From NCBI GenBank assembly GCA_008508345.1, contig QNGE01002406.1, forward strand, positions 1-64,000: a DNA stretch of 64,000 nt. Reading direction: 5' to 3'. A program made the position numbers and the translations under genes. This document shows, piece by piece, positions 51,586 through 61,934 of this stretch (position 1 is the first letter of the stretch; each line of letters begins with the position of its first letter). A model generated the notes under the pieces. The model saw only the letters and a program-made list of their open reading frames with translations, searched no databases and was not told the DNA's origin. This DNA is from Paragonimus westermani (Eukaryota; Platyhelminthes; Trematoda; Plagiorchiida; Troglotrematidae).

Positions 51586-51786
51586 AGTGCGTTTTCTAAA
51601 GGACTGAGGGTTTATGGTGTTACACCTCCTTTTGAAGATGATGCCTTCAACGAGCCTTCTAATAATAGTCCAGATTTGTTTGTATCGATTTCCTTTAAAA
51701 GCGTGAATGGTTTTAAATGTAACACGATCAACCATCCCGGTTTGCACAATGTCCTAGCGACCAACACACATTTCGAGGATAATTGA
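51586..51786 (+). CDS. Candidate terminal exon, 66 codons
   Basis: The tract ttattcattttttaatcag ends at 51,585, a near-ideal acceptor. The plus strand is then open for 66 codons to a TGA. It has no early Met. The peptide begins SAFSKGLRVYGVTPPFEDDA, continues with FNEPSNNSPDLFVSISF and ends in an acidic TNTHFEDN. Composition is balanced and protein-like, suited to the last coding exon of a gene. No family is recognised, and no obvious upstream exon on this strand was found. Confidence 0.3.
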   Translation, partial: SAFSKGLRVYGVTPPFEDDAFNEPSNNSPDLFVSISFKSVNGFKCNTINHPGLHNVLATNTHFEDN

Positions 51787-51799
51787 CAAATGAAATGGT

Positions 51800-53600
51800 C
51801 GAAGGCGCACCAGCATCTGTCATCTTCTGAAGTTAATTAAAGGAGTCGACAGTGATAAACAGATAGTTTTCTACAGAACATTCCACATTCACAGAGTTGA
51901 TGAACAAATACTTCTGTGCTCTTGACCTTACTTGTATTAAAAATACCACAGATTATCAGCTTCCAGCTTCCACGAAAAGCTAGTAATGCCAATTGGAGGA
52001 AGGTGACAATCTGTGAAAATACTTAGACCGCTCATGCCGCTTGACTAGGACTATCTTGGAGATAGCATGTTGGCTTTCGCTGTACAGCCAAAAAAGGTTT
52101 AATCGTTGTAGGACATTGGTTCACGTCAAAAGTTTATTATGTCTTTGCATACGCAACAATAATTCTGGAAGCACACGTAAAAAACGAATGCGGCTTCTTC
52201 TACAGTGTTGGCCCCGGTTATTCTATATTTTCGGCGTGCTGTCAAAATCCCAAACATGTCTCTAACACAAGGTTGGGTGTAGGATTGGGAGATTACGTTG
52301 TCATACTCCTGGTGTATGAGTCAACGCTTTCAGTTATGAAGCCCCACTGTTGTTACCCCGACAATGTGCGCTACTGACGTAGGGTCTGCGTCGATTTCCG
52401 GTTCGGGCATTAGATTCAGCTGGTTAGGTTGGACCCCTTTTGATTTATCATTGCCAGGATCGCAAACTGGCTGTGTTTTATAGTAGTTTGTGTAGATCGG
52501 CAGTGTTCTGTCCATTCATATCTTAGAATGGACATCCCATTTAGTGGTTTCAAAGGTTTCCGCTACCTTTGCTGTCTGAATTTTACCAATAAACCAAACA
52601 CAGCCTTATAGCGAATGGCCTTCCATAGTCTGAACCATCCCGTGATGTTTGCGCTGATCTATATGGTTGAGATCATTGTTATGCAAAGCAGATCGTTTTA
52701 ATTGAGTGATCCTCTGCAACCAATATGTTAGTCATAGTCAAGAGCAGTTATAGTGCATACCCTTTCAGTAGAAATGTTTGGATTCATTATCTAGTTCTAA
52801 TGTGTTAGCACATGTGAGCAGACACTACAGAAAGTAAATTCCCATCTCCGTCGACTACAGTAATTCATTTTTTTTACCGACTAGTACATTAAACTTTTTC
52901 GCTACTTAGTTCATCATTTCACAAAGAGGTATACGTCTGGAATCAAAGTATCTTCGTTGACAGCTAAGCGATCACAATACATTCGTGGTGAATACGCCAC
53001 TTCATTGTTTAAGCTCCTCAGAAAATTTGTTATCTTAAAGACATCGATTTCAGTATGAGGTACCGCTTAACCTCATTTGCTAACATAATCCACTGTAATG
53101 AACGTATGATGATCTCCTAGCATGATTTCTGGCAAACGGCTTTTAATTCCAACGCCAGTGAGTTCAGTCGTAATGTCAACTTAGCCTGGTTTTACTGGGT
53201 CAAAGCTATGTGATGGAGGCACGCGCACGGTTAATGGGTGATATGGCGTTTGATGGCATCGTGCAGTTGATTGAATCACCAGAACCTACTGCAAGCTGCT
53301 TCTTCTTTCAGTCTTTAGCCTGAGGGACTTGGTTTGTGATTAAACTACTTGAGACTCTGGGATACAAACGTCTGAGAGCGTCTTAATGTGCTTCATATGT
53401 TGTGCATATTACCTGAATTACGGTCTGTCAGTTTGTAAGCAGGTTCACACATTCCAGTGGTAAATTTTTTCCAGTCAATGCCAACTGTTTGTCCTCTTGT
53501 TCTGTGTTCCGCAGACTGACAAATATTGAGAAGTGGCACATACATTGGGATCACTGGAATGACACCTATTTTATTTTCGACTCATCGTTCGCAATTAACA
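51800..53600. other. Unassigned region
   Basis: A minus-strand frame at 52,330-52,515 reaches a possible donor (GGG|GTAACA) and encodes an acidic, Pro-containing peptide (LMPEPEIDADPTSV). It has no clear acceptor. Nothing else was recognised. Confidence 0.45.
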
Positions 53601-53606
53601 TGTCGT

Positions 53607-53753
53607 ATTACTAATGAGTAGTATGGCAGATTTATGATTTTAGATGGGACCCAACTGTGAAAAGTCAGGGCTTCGGCTGGATTCGAACCAGCTGTGTCTG
53701 TCGCTGGTTCGAATCCAGCCGGAGCCCTGACTTCTTACAGTTGGGTCTCATCT
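53607..53753. mobile_element. SINE-tail inverted dimer (stem-loop)
   Basis: The arms 53,642-53,692 and 53,703-53,753 (51 bp each) are reverse complements with about four mismatches, separated by a 10-bp spacer (tgtgtctgtc). Each arm carries a perfect polymerase III B box (GGTTCGAATCC), pointing in opposite directions, and the tail gggtc(c/t)catct. The left arm abuts the 40-bp leader module (53,607-53,646), which is 38/40 identical to that at 30,330-30,370. The locus thus combines one leader and two inverted tRNA-derived tails of the element seen at 30.2 kb. No A box is present, so transcription from here is unlikely. Confidence 0.7.
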
Positions 53754-53779
53754 AACACATCGTATGTTGAGGGGCGGGT

Positions 53780-55016
53780 CAGGTAGGACAGTTGTCATGT
53801 TTCTACATTGCTGTCTTTCACAAATTAACTATGAACCGTAGCTGTCTGCTGAGCGACAGACGTTGATTTCACGTTTTGCGATAGACGTTGAAAACGCGTT
53901 ACCACGAATGCATTGCAACCGCCATAGTATCTGATGATAGGTACCGATTGCAAAGTAAGTTCAAAAAACACAAAGCCAAACAGACAGGGTTTCCATGGGA
54001 AGTCCAATAAGTCCCATTCTAGCAGATTTTCGTGTTAAAAATTGAGCAAAGAGTTAGCCACAGACATTGCCAGTCTGTTATACGTACCGTCTGTGTTACA
54101 CTAGTATTCAGTCGGTCCAAACAGGCAATAGATACCCTAGTGCAGTACTTAAGTAGTTATCATTCCAACCTGAAAGTAACGTGTGAATAAGAGACCGACA
54201 ACTTTTTGCCGTTTCTTGACATATTCATTAGTCACCAGGACGATTGTTCTATTAGAAGAGCTGTCTATAGGAAATCCACCTGGTACGGTCAGTGCCTGAA
54301 CTTTAGTAGTTTCATACCGGTCCATCATAAACGCGCATTAGTGAATACACTATTCATTCGCGCAAGACGAATCTGTACATAGGACAATCTTGTGGAGGAA
54401 CTAGAGTTGATCACGTCCATACTACAATCTAATTGGTAGACGAAAAGGTCAATAGAAAGATAGTATACCGAAACCGCCATGCCAACAATTGGTCACTATG
54501 AAAAAGAAGGTTTATGTAGAATTGCCTTTCAAGGGTGTTTACCTCAAGCATCAAGCAGCACAAAGACTAATGAACTCAATTAAACGAACATTCAACGCAG
54601 CGGAACTTTCTGTATTAGCTCGAACCCAGAAATTGCCTGTTCTTTCAAAGGAGATGAGTCTGTCGGTGCAAGCTCACATTGTATCTACCAATTTACACGT
54701 ATTTGCAAAGAGTTATGTAAGGGGAACAGAGAGGTGCTTGATCTCCAGAATGAAGGAGGACATTTGCTTAAATGGGCGCTGAACTTATTACCGAGGAATG
54801 GCAAGGTCGTCGAAACACGCAAACTACCAGTGTCCGTACTCGCAAGATGTGTTCTGACCACTGGTCACGCTATCGATCCGGTTTGTGCATTCAGAATCTT
54901 ATTACGTCATTTCAGTCCAAGATTCTTGCGGTTTGCTGAGTCTGTCGCAGTCAATCGACTGACCTTTGTTAACCCATCGATTGGTTATTCATCCTACTCA
55001 CCCCCTACTTGTTAGA
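53780..55016 (+). mobile_element. Decayed Penelope-like element (RT + GIY-YIG)
   Basis: The plus strand carries the order typical of Penelope-like elements. RT motif MGSPISPILADF lies at 53,995-54,030. LPFLDIF follows at 54,206-54,226, then RKSTWYGQCLNFSS (54,270-54,311) and HHKRALVNTLFIRARRIC. A KKKVYVELPFKG connector begins near 54,500. A C-terminal GIY-YIG-type nuclease follows (HCIYQFT in a neighbouring frame, SYVRGTERCL at 54,711-54,740, and FAESVAV near 54,935 with the conserved Glu retained). Several stops and frameshifts split it, including the YVDD region, which is only hinted at before 54,100. Its family inserts by nuclease-primed reverse transcription. The 5' part of the RT is unrecognisable. 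The coding part ends at 55,015, just before the ribozyme-like motif. Confidence 0.87.
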
Positions 55017-55043
55017 TGTAAAGAGGCGGTTTCATGTCATTAT

Positions 55044-55092
55044 AAACCTGTTCCTGAAGAGTCATTACGAAATGCTAGCATCTACCAGTTTT
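55044..55092 (+). ncRNA. Possible hammerhead ribozyme relic
   Basis: Core elements occur in correct order: CTGAAGA (55,054-55,060), a two-base-pair stem II with a four-base loop (55,061-55,068), GAAA (55,069-55,072), stem III tgc-ta-gca (55,073-55,080), then U-C (55,081-55,082) as the cleavage position. Stem I can pair 55,044-55,053 with 55,083-55,092 in register, with 7 of 10 pairs and no bulge. The layout is type I with a very short stem III, as known for hammerheads in Penelope-like terminal repeats. Stem II is weak, so the copy is probably inactive, or the match may be fortuitous. Confidence 0.4.
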
Positions 55093-55099
55093 CGTGTGC

Positions 55100-55925
55100 T
55101 AACGCCATGGGGACCCGTTTAACTGCATAGTTCTGTTCACCACTGACCACTGACTTTCCTCCGACTAAGTGCCTTGGCTAGCTCACGACTCAGAGTTGGA
55201 GGAGTGTACTATCGTGTGTAGTGCATGCCTTCAGTATAACGATCTAGTATCAGTTTACTGTGGTGCTACACATCATGTCAAAGAAATCCTTCTAATGAAC
55301 GAAATTAAGGCAACTAATTAAAACAACTTGCAATAACCCCGATTGCCGCGACTCTGTGGTCTGGTGGATGAACATTTCGGCTGCAACCTACCAACCGTTC
55401 TCGGGCAGTTGGTTTGATTCCTTGGTGTGCGTCGTGTTGTTTAAATGCAGCTGGGACGAAAAACTGTCCGTCGTTGGGACCAACTCTGTACAGAAGTCTT
55501 TCCAAGTAGTGTCCCCTGCGTCAATGAGGCCAGTAGGTAGAGATCTAAGGAGCTTCTTAAGACTGGTGGTAAAGGAAGCCTGACATCCTTCTCCAGCACA
55601 AGATTCTGAATCGTACGCTTTGGTTAAGAACCTCAATCTTCCATCTGTTTGGATCTGGGTGTCATGACAGTATACCAGTCCACAGTTGACCATGGATATT
55701 CACGACACTGGTAATTCCACAATGCATGGACTGTCTCCCAGTATAAGCCTTGTTGCTTTCTCTACTGCCTACAGCAAGGTGAATAGGTAAAATCGTGTTA
55801 CTGGTGACACCTCACCCACTACCCTATCAAATCTAGTTCTCAGCCAATCTAAATACCTACAACAGATATAGTTAATTGTAGTAACATTGTCCCGCTATTC
55901 CAATCTGTTATCACCCAATCTTGGA
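55100..55925. other. Unassigned region between two retroelement relics
   Basis: A minus-strand frame of 101 codons (55,388-55,693) and overlapping plus frames show no recognised domain. The stretch may include the unrecognisable 3' end of the Penelope-like copy and the 5' end of the next element. Confidence 0.5.
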
Positions 55926-55929
55926 CCTC

Positions 55930-58900
55930 CACCGTCCGTCGCTCCGGCCTAGAACGCAAACTAAAATGGATGCTTTCAGCGTTTACTTCATGAAACAGAT
56001 AGGTTGAAAGACCGCTCTTGCACAAACGTTATGCCCGTTGGATATTGGTGTCACTTTCGTTACAGAGACTAGAATCCATAACCGTAGTCAACCTGTCGAA
56101 CTGACAAGAGGGACAATACACACTCGAAACTGATTTTACACTTTGGGTGACTTCACGACCGCCGCTACTGATCAGGCTTGAATAGGTAGAGTCCTTAGCA
56201 CGACTGCCACAGTCGCAGTGGTAGACTGACTTCCCGTTAGCCGTAGATTGTTGCTCAGCTTGACGGGTTTTATTAGGGACCAATCTGGACGATAAGTAAT
56301 CATGAGCATTTTCATTGTATCCGTTTATGCTGCTGGCAACTGTATTGACTTCTCTGCCAAGGACGCCTACGACTCGAGTCTGACCGCCCTCCTCCGTTTG
56401 GCACACTGTTTTGATATATTTATTTTGGGTGGAGATTTGAACGTCCTGATCGATCACTCTGGTGAGGCCGAATGACTGTTATGTCGCAGAGTTCAACTTC
56501 CGTTCAGCAGCTGGATCACGATGAGCTGATATTACAAATGTGCGTCGAGCACTAACCATTTCCAGCCTGCACTTGTTTTAGATATCATGCTGATCACTGT
56601 CATACCTGGAGCCCTTCCCATTCTCCTCATCAGACCCGGAGTCACATAGACCCCATGACTGTTAGTTGTAGACGATATGGTTCTATTCAAGGCTATCGTT
56701 CACATGGGAGCTAACACACGGGTTTAGATCATGCGTTAGTATGCTACCACTTCATTCTTCCGATCGACGACGGACTGTTTAGAAGTCGGCCATGCTGTCG
56801 GCAAAGCTGGACTACCAAACTGACCTAGAACGCAAAATTACCGTCCTTAGCCACTAATATGTTAATAGCTGCTGGAACCAAATATAAAAGACGACTGTTT
56901 AACAAGTACTCTTGAATTCGGCGCGGCGGTTCGTGCGTCAAACAAATATTGGATCTCAGAGTAAACCCCGCAGTTGGTAAGTGCCATGAGGATCATTCCT
57001 TCCGGCAGTTTAGCGAGGTTATTCGTAGAAGGCTGCAATGTAGTCTGAGCAGCGATTGGGAAGTTTGGTTATTGGGCAGAGCCAAGAAACTAGAAGCTGA
57101 TTTGCCTTCAGTGAACGGTGGTAGACTCTTAAAGCTTCTGCGCTCTACTGACTCAGTGCGATCACTTGTCAGTGACACTATTAACGACGTAGACAGCACA
57201 CGGAGTCATACTAGGTTCAGAAGCTTTGAGCGCCGGACGAAACAGTTTGGGAGCCACTTCAGCTGGCCTCTGGCTCCTACTGTGTTCCCGCCGCAAGTTT
57301 ACAATGCGGTGTTCTATTCGATAGAATTAGAACCACCCAACAAATTGAGGTCCGCAGTTGCATTTTAAATGTCAAACGTAGTATGCCTGCCAGTTCACTT
57401 GATACCGTGTCCACACTTTGTAATCGAGATGGGGTGGCGCCAGTGGTTAAGTGCTTCCCACCTTGTGTGGACGAAGTCAAAGTTTCCCCTCTGCTGGGGT
57501 CACCAGATAATATTTTCCACATTTGAGAAGGGAGTCGGGATCTCTTGTGAAAACCATAGAAGCATTCGCCTGACGCTAATCATTACTGAATTTCTGACAT
57601 CTGCCATAACCCACCGACTACCTCAAGCTCGGATAGCAGACAGTTAAAGAAAATTAGCAGGACTTCTTCCTTGACGAAGACATACTGACCATAATTTTCA
57701 CTCGTAATGCTGCCCAAAAGTCGCCTTTTCTCCAGGTAGTAAAGGTGTATTTGATTCAGCCGGTCAATGAGAGCATTTACAATCATTTTATGGGCAACGT
57801 TCTAGCGGTCAGTAGGTAAACATACTGTCAGTGCTACATCCCATACACCGGATCAGGTTAAGTGTGGTGGGAATCTCGATTCACCGATTATCCAAACCCC
57901 GACACAACAAAAGATCTGACGAACTGCCAATCCAAATATCGCGTTAATGATACAACATCAGGATTGGACGAATGGTGTCAGTGTTGTGCCTCTCGTTATT
58001 CGCCAATTTGTCTGTTCCGTATTTCACCAATTAACATAGAGTTTATGATGTTGCATGTGCTATTAAGATCAGCCAATGATGGGCTGTGATTTCTTTGATA
58101 CTGTTGTACATCAATAAATTCGGCGTCTCAATTCATGAATAACAACTGCTTACTGCTACCAGTGCCAGGTCTTTTCCTCATTACTTGCGTGGGAGGTTTC
58201 AATTCAAGTACGATTCCTAGGGCTATTCGAAGTCCCTAATTCTGAGTATCACATTAAGGTCTACCGTTAACTGCTTGTTAGTGTTGACATCATGAATGAC
58301 CCATTTCAAAACTGTCAACTTTCAACATGTTCACTTTTGTTACAGGTGAAATAGTGGAGGATAGTCTGTTGGACTTATCTGATGCCTACGTGGACGTTCT
58401 AACTGGTGGAAGGCCGACCTATCTTGATTATGCCTACGACAAGTTGCGGCTGCTCGGAAAGTTTTAAGCAGCGCAGACAATAATCTATGTAATTTCGCGT
58501 CCTGCTAAATATTTTGGCATCCAATTTGCCGCTGTGAAGTTCAAAGGGCTCCTGCAAGATTGTTGTGCCGAACAATAAAGCTACAGATATTTTAACTCGT
58601 TCCTGCAGTTGGGACGTTGTGTCAGTATCGGCGGGTGTATGAAGGTATTGCAACAACAGCTCGTCGCTCCAAGGTTAGCTTGATGTTCCCCAATCTAAAG
58701 CATTTCTGATAACAGATATTCATCTCCCTGTTGCCTAAGAGCTACGTATACAAGGCAAATGTATGTGGTGTGATAATCAACGACTGTGAAACCTGGCCGC
58801 TGAGGGCAAAGGAAGTGGACCGCTCCCAGGTACTCGACCATCAAAATCTGCGTTCAGTTGCTCGCATCGGGAACAACTACGGTTTGACAATGTGGGTAAT

Positions 58901-59300
58901 GTTGATCTGTATTTGGAACTAAGTAACGTCCTCCTTTTGTATGGTCTTCAGGTACGCAAAGACTTACAAATTTAGACCATGCACTATGGATACCATCTGG
59001 TCCTGCGCCACGACGAACACCTTTTCTTTATTACTCGGTCGCCCACCAAGCAGTTGGTCGCTGTAAGTCGTTTTCACCTCGACTACGGTCGTTGCAATTG
59101 GCAATAACGCCGGTTGAAGGTTCCAAGTAAGAGGTTGGCTAATCGGGCTAACTGACGTGAAGACTGAAGCTGTTTGGCCCAGAGATCTGTGAAGTGAGCA
59201 CAAATAACGAGACGTGGCAGTGAAATCCGTAAGGATGCTGTTCGGCTGACATCTTACTTTTAATTATAGGTCAGCTTTTCTTCGCCAGGTATAACCACCT
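55930..59300 (+). mobile_element. Decayed RTE-like non-LTR retrotransposon, copy 2
   Basis: The domain order is the same as in the 17.9-20.4 kb copy. Endonuclease: LDIGVTFVTETRIH (56,038-56,079), FIVSVYAA (56,311-56,334), ILGGDLNVLIDHSG (56,422-56,463, with the GDLN motif intact) and LDHALV (56,723-56,740) for the terminal SDH-type motif. Linker: a 139-codon open frame, 56,949-57,368, ending near QFGSHFSWP. RT: IFSTFEKG and CENHRSIRL (about 57,510-57,575), AFDS-like GVFDSAG (about 57,745), YLDYAYDKL (about 58,420, for YADD) and GLLQDC. C-terminal: CETWPLR (58,785-58,805) and LDHQNLRSVARI (about 58,836-58,871), fading toward 59,260. A diverged repeat of family B interrupts the RT at 58,131-58,310. 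Many stops and frameshifts are present; it is inactive. Confidence 0.86.
58131..58310 (+). repeat. Diverged dispersed repeat B, copy 2 (nested)
   Basis: This copy aligns with 8,751-8,910. It lies where the RT of the host element should run continuously between its GVRQGC-like region and IVEDSLLDLSDA (from about 58,350), so it was probably inserted into the element after that had landed. Shared landmarks are taacaactgctta, caattcaagtac, and tattcgaagtccctaa with tatcaca. No target duplication could be recognised after decay. Confidence 0.45.
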
Positions 59301-59304
59301 TGAG

Positions 59305-61525
59305 TATAGACAACGTTGTTTTTCATTGGTTACACCCTTTTTCTCCCATTTTTATATCTTAGCTAGGATTTTCGTTCCGATTGAACAACAGTTCAGCATC
59401 AGCCAGAACCACCAATATATTATTGCCTTTGAGGACAATAAGGAGAAGGAAAATCCCAGTGTATTACGTTGACAATGGTGTGGTTTATTAGGCAGAAGGT
59501 GAGAAAGTATCCACGGCAAAAATCTAGTTTCCCGTACAATTATGTAACGCGTATTATTCTCCCTTAACGTTAGTTTCTCCTATTCACAACACTCGGTAAC
59601 CTGAGGTGGAGAAAAATTGTGCATGTTTAGAGTTTGCTACTAAGGTGTTACGCACGAAATTCGTCTATGAACAATCGCCCCAGTTGGTCCCGTAAGCTGC
59701 CTCAACAATTGGGGCACTAGTCCAAACATTTGGCGTGCCTACTGTGAAATCTGTCTGTTGGTGCGCCAGGATGTTGATTTATGTATTCAACCTACTAGAC
59801 GGCATCCGTTGAAAGGTATCTATTTCAGTCAGAAGGTCCGTGACTGCATCCTATCCGGTCAGTTTGGTCAAATTGGGTCTTGGCTTAGTTTCTCCACGTA
59901 TTAGCGCTGGTCAGATCTCATCTGAGGATACCGTTACATGCAATTACCCTCCAAAAATCATACTTAGGTGAAACGCAAGGCATCAGAAACAAACCAGTGA
60001 AGACACATAATCATGAAACTCGACTGTTTTTTGCAGGCAGCACAAATTGATCGTCCGAGTACATCCAGCCCATAGAGCCTCGGTTGGGTCTGTCGTAACT
60101 GACTGGTCGGTGAGCTAATCCAAACGCTGATGTGATCAATAAATTTAATAAAATTATTTATCACTTCAGATACTCTGATGTTCAGAGCTCTTTCGGCCGG
60201 CTGAATTTGTTTTCACTCCTGCCCTGCCACAGCAATTTAACTGTTTTTCATTCATAAGGCACTGATATTTATTTCTAAGTCTATCAGCAGAACGCGATTA
60301 ACTTTTTATTCTCCATTGTAACCACTCCATCTTCAATTTTCCACCCTTACAATTTGTGTTTGTCACAGCCGTAATACCTCAGACATTGTGCTTTTCACCT
60401 ATCATTTTTCTAGCAGTTGGAGTTAGTGTGTCTATGTACAGTTATTATCGTCTCCAGTGAGTGTGATAATTTTGGTGTGAGCAGTTATTCAGTGAGAAAG
60501 GGATAAGTTTGCCATTATGAACGTCTGTACCAAGCTGAGGTGCAACCACTCAACACAGAGTGTTATTTCAAGGGTAGGCAACAAAAAGCTGTAACCTTAA
60601 TTTCAAATCTTACCAGAACGGCGGTAATTAGTGAAAAACCAGTTCTTCGGAATACACGTGTTCATTCAACACATGGTGCGTATTTTGGGCCAAATGTATA
60701 CAGCTGCTGTCGTGTTGCTCATTTTCTTGATACATTGTGTGAGCTGGAATTTTAATGTTTCGTAAAAGATTTCTTCAAGATATAAGCAAACGTCAAAGCG
60801 TTGCACTAATATCCTCCGGACACCATACAGCTGTCTTCTGTAAAATAAACAGCTGGATAGATACAGGTGGATCGTGACTTTCATTGGATGAGCCTCCTTC
60901 AAAAAATGTCCTATGTTTAGGTCGTTGAGGAAGCGTTGGTATGTTGAACATTTCTTCATGTTATTGCATATCTCACCATTAACCCTTAGTTTGTAACCAA
61001 CAAACATACACAGTCGTATCTTTTTGAAAAGAAGATGTTAAAACAAAATGCTTGGTGACGTTTATTTCTATACACAGTGGACTTTTCGTGTGATAAAAAT
61101 TGCGATACACTTCATAGTTTGGCTGACTCCAAGCCTATTTCGAAGTAGTTGGTAGAAGTAGAAAACAACCGACATTGCAAATGTGTTTGTAGACACTGGT
61201 AAGAGCGATAATGATGGTCACCGTTGAATTAATGACGAAGATTCCTGATGTGAGCTGAATCGAGCTCCAAAATATTTCTGTCAACACATTTCTGCCATTT
61301 GTGTTGGCTGTTTTGAAATGATCGAGCTCCTATCCTCATTTCTGTTCTTATAGTAAACAACTATCCCCTTCACATCATCATCATCATAACGGCCACGAGT
61401 CTGACCAAAGGTTCTGTGGCTCGGGCCGCCGCTCATCTCATCAGTGACGTAGAATATCCTAAAAAGAAACGTTACTAAGAAGGTCAACAAAGATTGAAGA
61501 AGACTAAGTGGAAGAACTAGAAATG
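59305..61525. other. Unassigned region
   Basis: The first 100 bp are pyrimidine-rich and may be the 3' tail of the preceding element. After that no family is recognised. A minus-strand frame at 60,666-61,007 (113 codons) and a plus frame at 60,540-60,755 overlap and are unidentified. A (cat)n tract of five repeats lies at about 61,374-61,388. Confidence 0.5.
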
Positions 61526-61529
61526 GTAT

Positions 61530-61930
61530 GGATACAGGTACGCCATTGACTGCGACAGATCGCCATCTCGGAAAGCGTATCTAACCAGCGGTTTGAGGGA
61601 TCACGAGGACCCCAGCCAGACAGGCGATGCCTGCCCACTTTGCTCAATGGAGCAGTCAAGGTCTTCATATTTCGTGACCACGTTGTTGCTTGACCACCAC
61701 GCAGTTTTACCTAACTGTTGGTGGCCTCAGTATATGATGCCCGGTACGTTAAACGCTCAGCTGGCATTCGGAGCACGTGACCCAACCATCGCAAGCTGTG
61801 CAACGTTATTAGTTAACCAATTGATCGCGTGTCCCGAGCGTATCGGAATACGCGCCGGCGAACTGCCACATTGCTCAAGCGATCAGCCCACTCACTGTTG
61901 GCCACCTTCACATCAGGTCACTTCATTTGT
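61530..61930 (-). mobile_element. RTE-like non-LTR 3' fragment, copy 3
   Basis: The minus strand encodes the C-terminal domain only. It shows WADRLSNVAVRRRVF (about 61,905-61,850), one stop, then LRWLGHVLRMPAERL (about 61,794-61,750), a GGQATTW-like region, GWGPRDPSNRWLDTLSEM (about 61,620-61,570) and RSQWRT near 61,545. These are the hallmarks of the same family as the 17.9 and 55.9 kb copies. This copy is better preserved per residue, with long in-frame runs, and is probably younger. Upstream RT motifs are absent, so it is 5'-truncated, as expected of incomplete target-primed reverse transcription. A (CAT)n microsatellite 150 bp further along could mark its 3' end. Confidence 0.82.
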
Positions 61931-61934
61931 AAGC

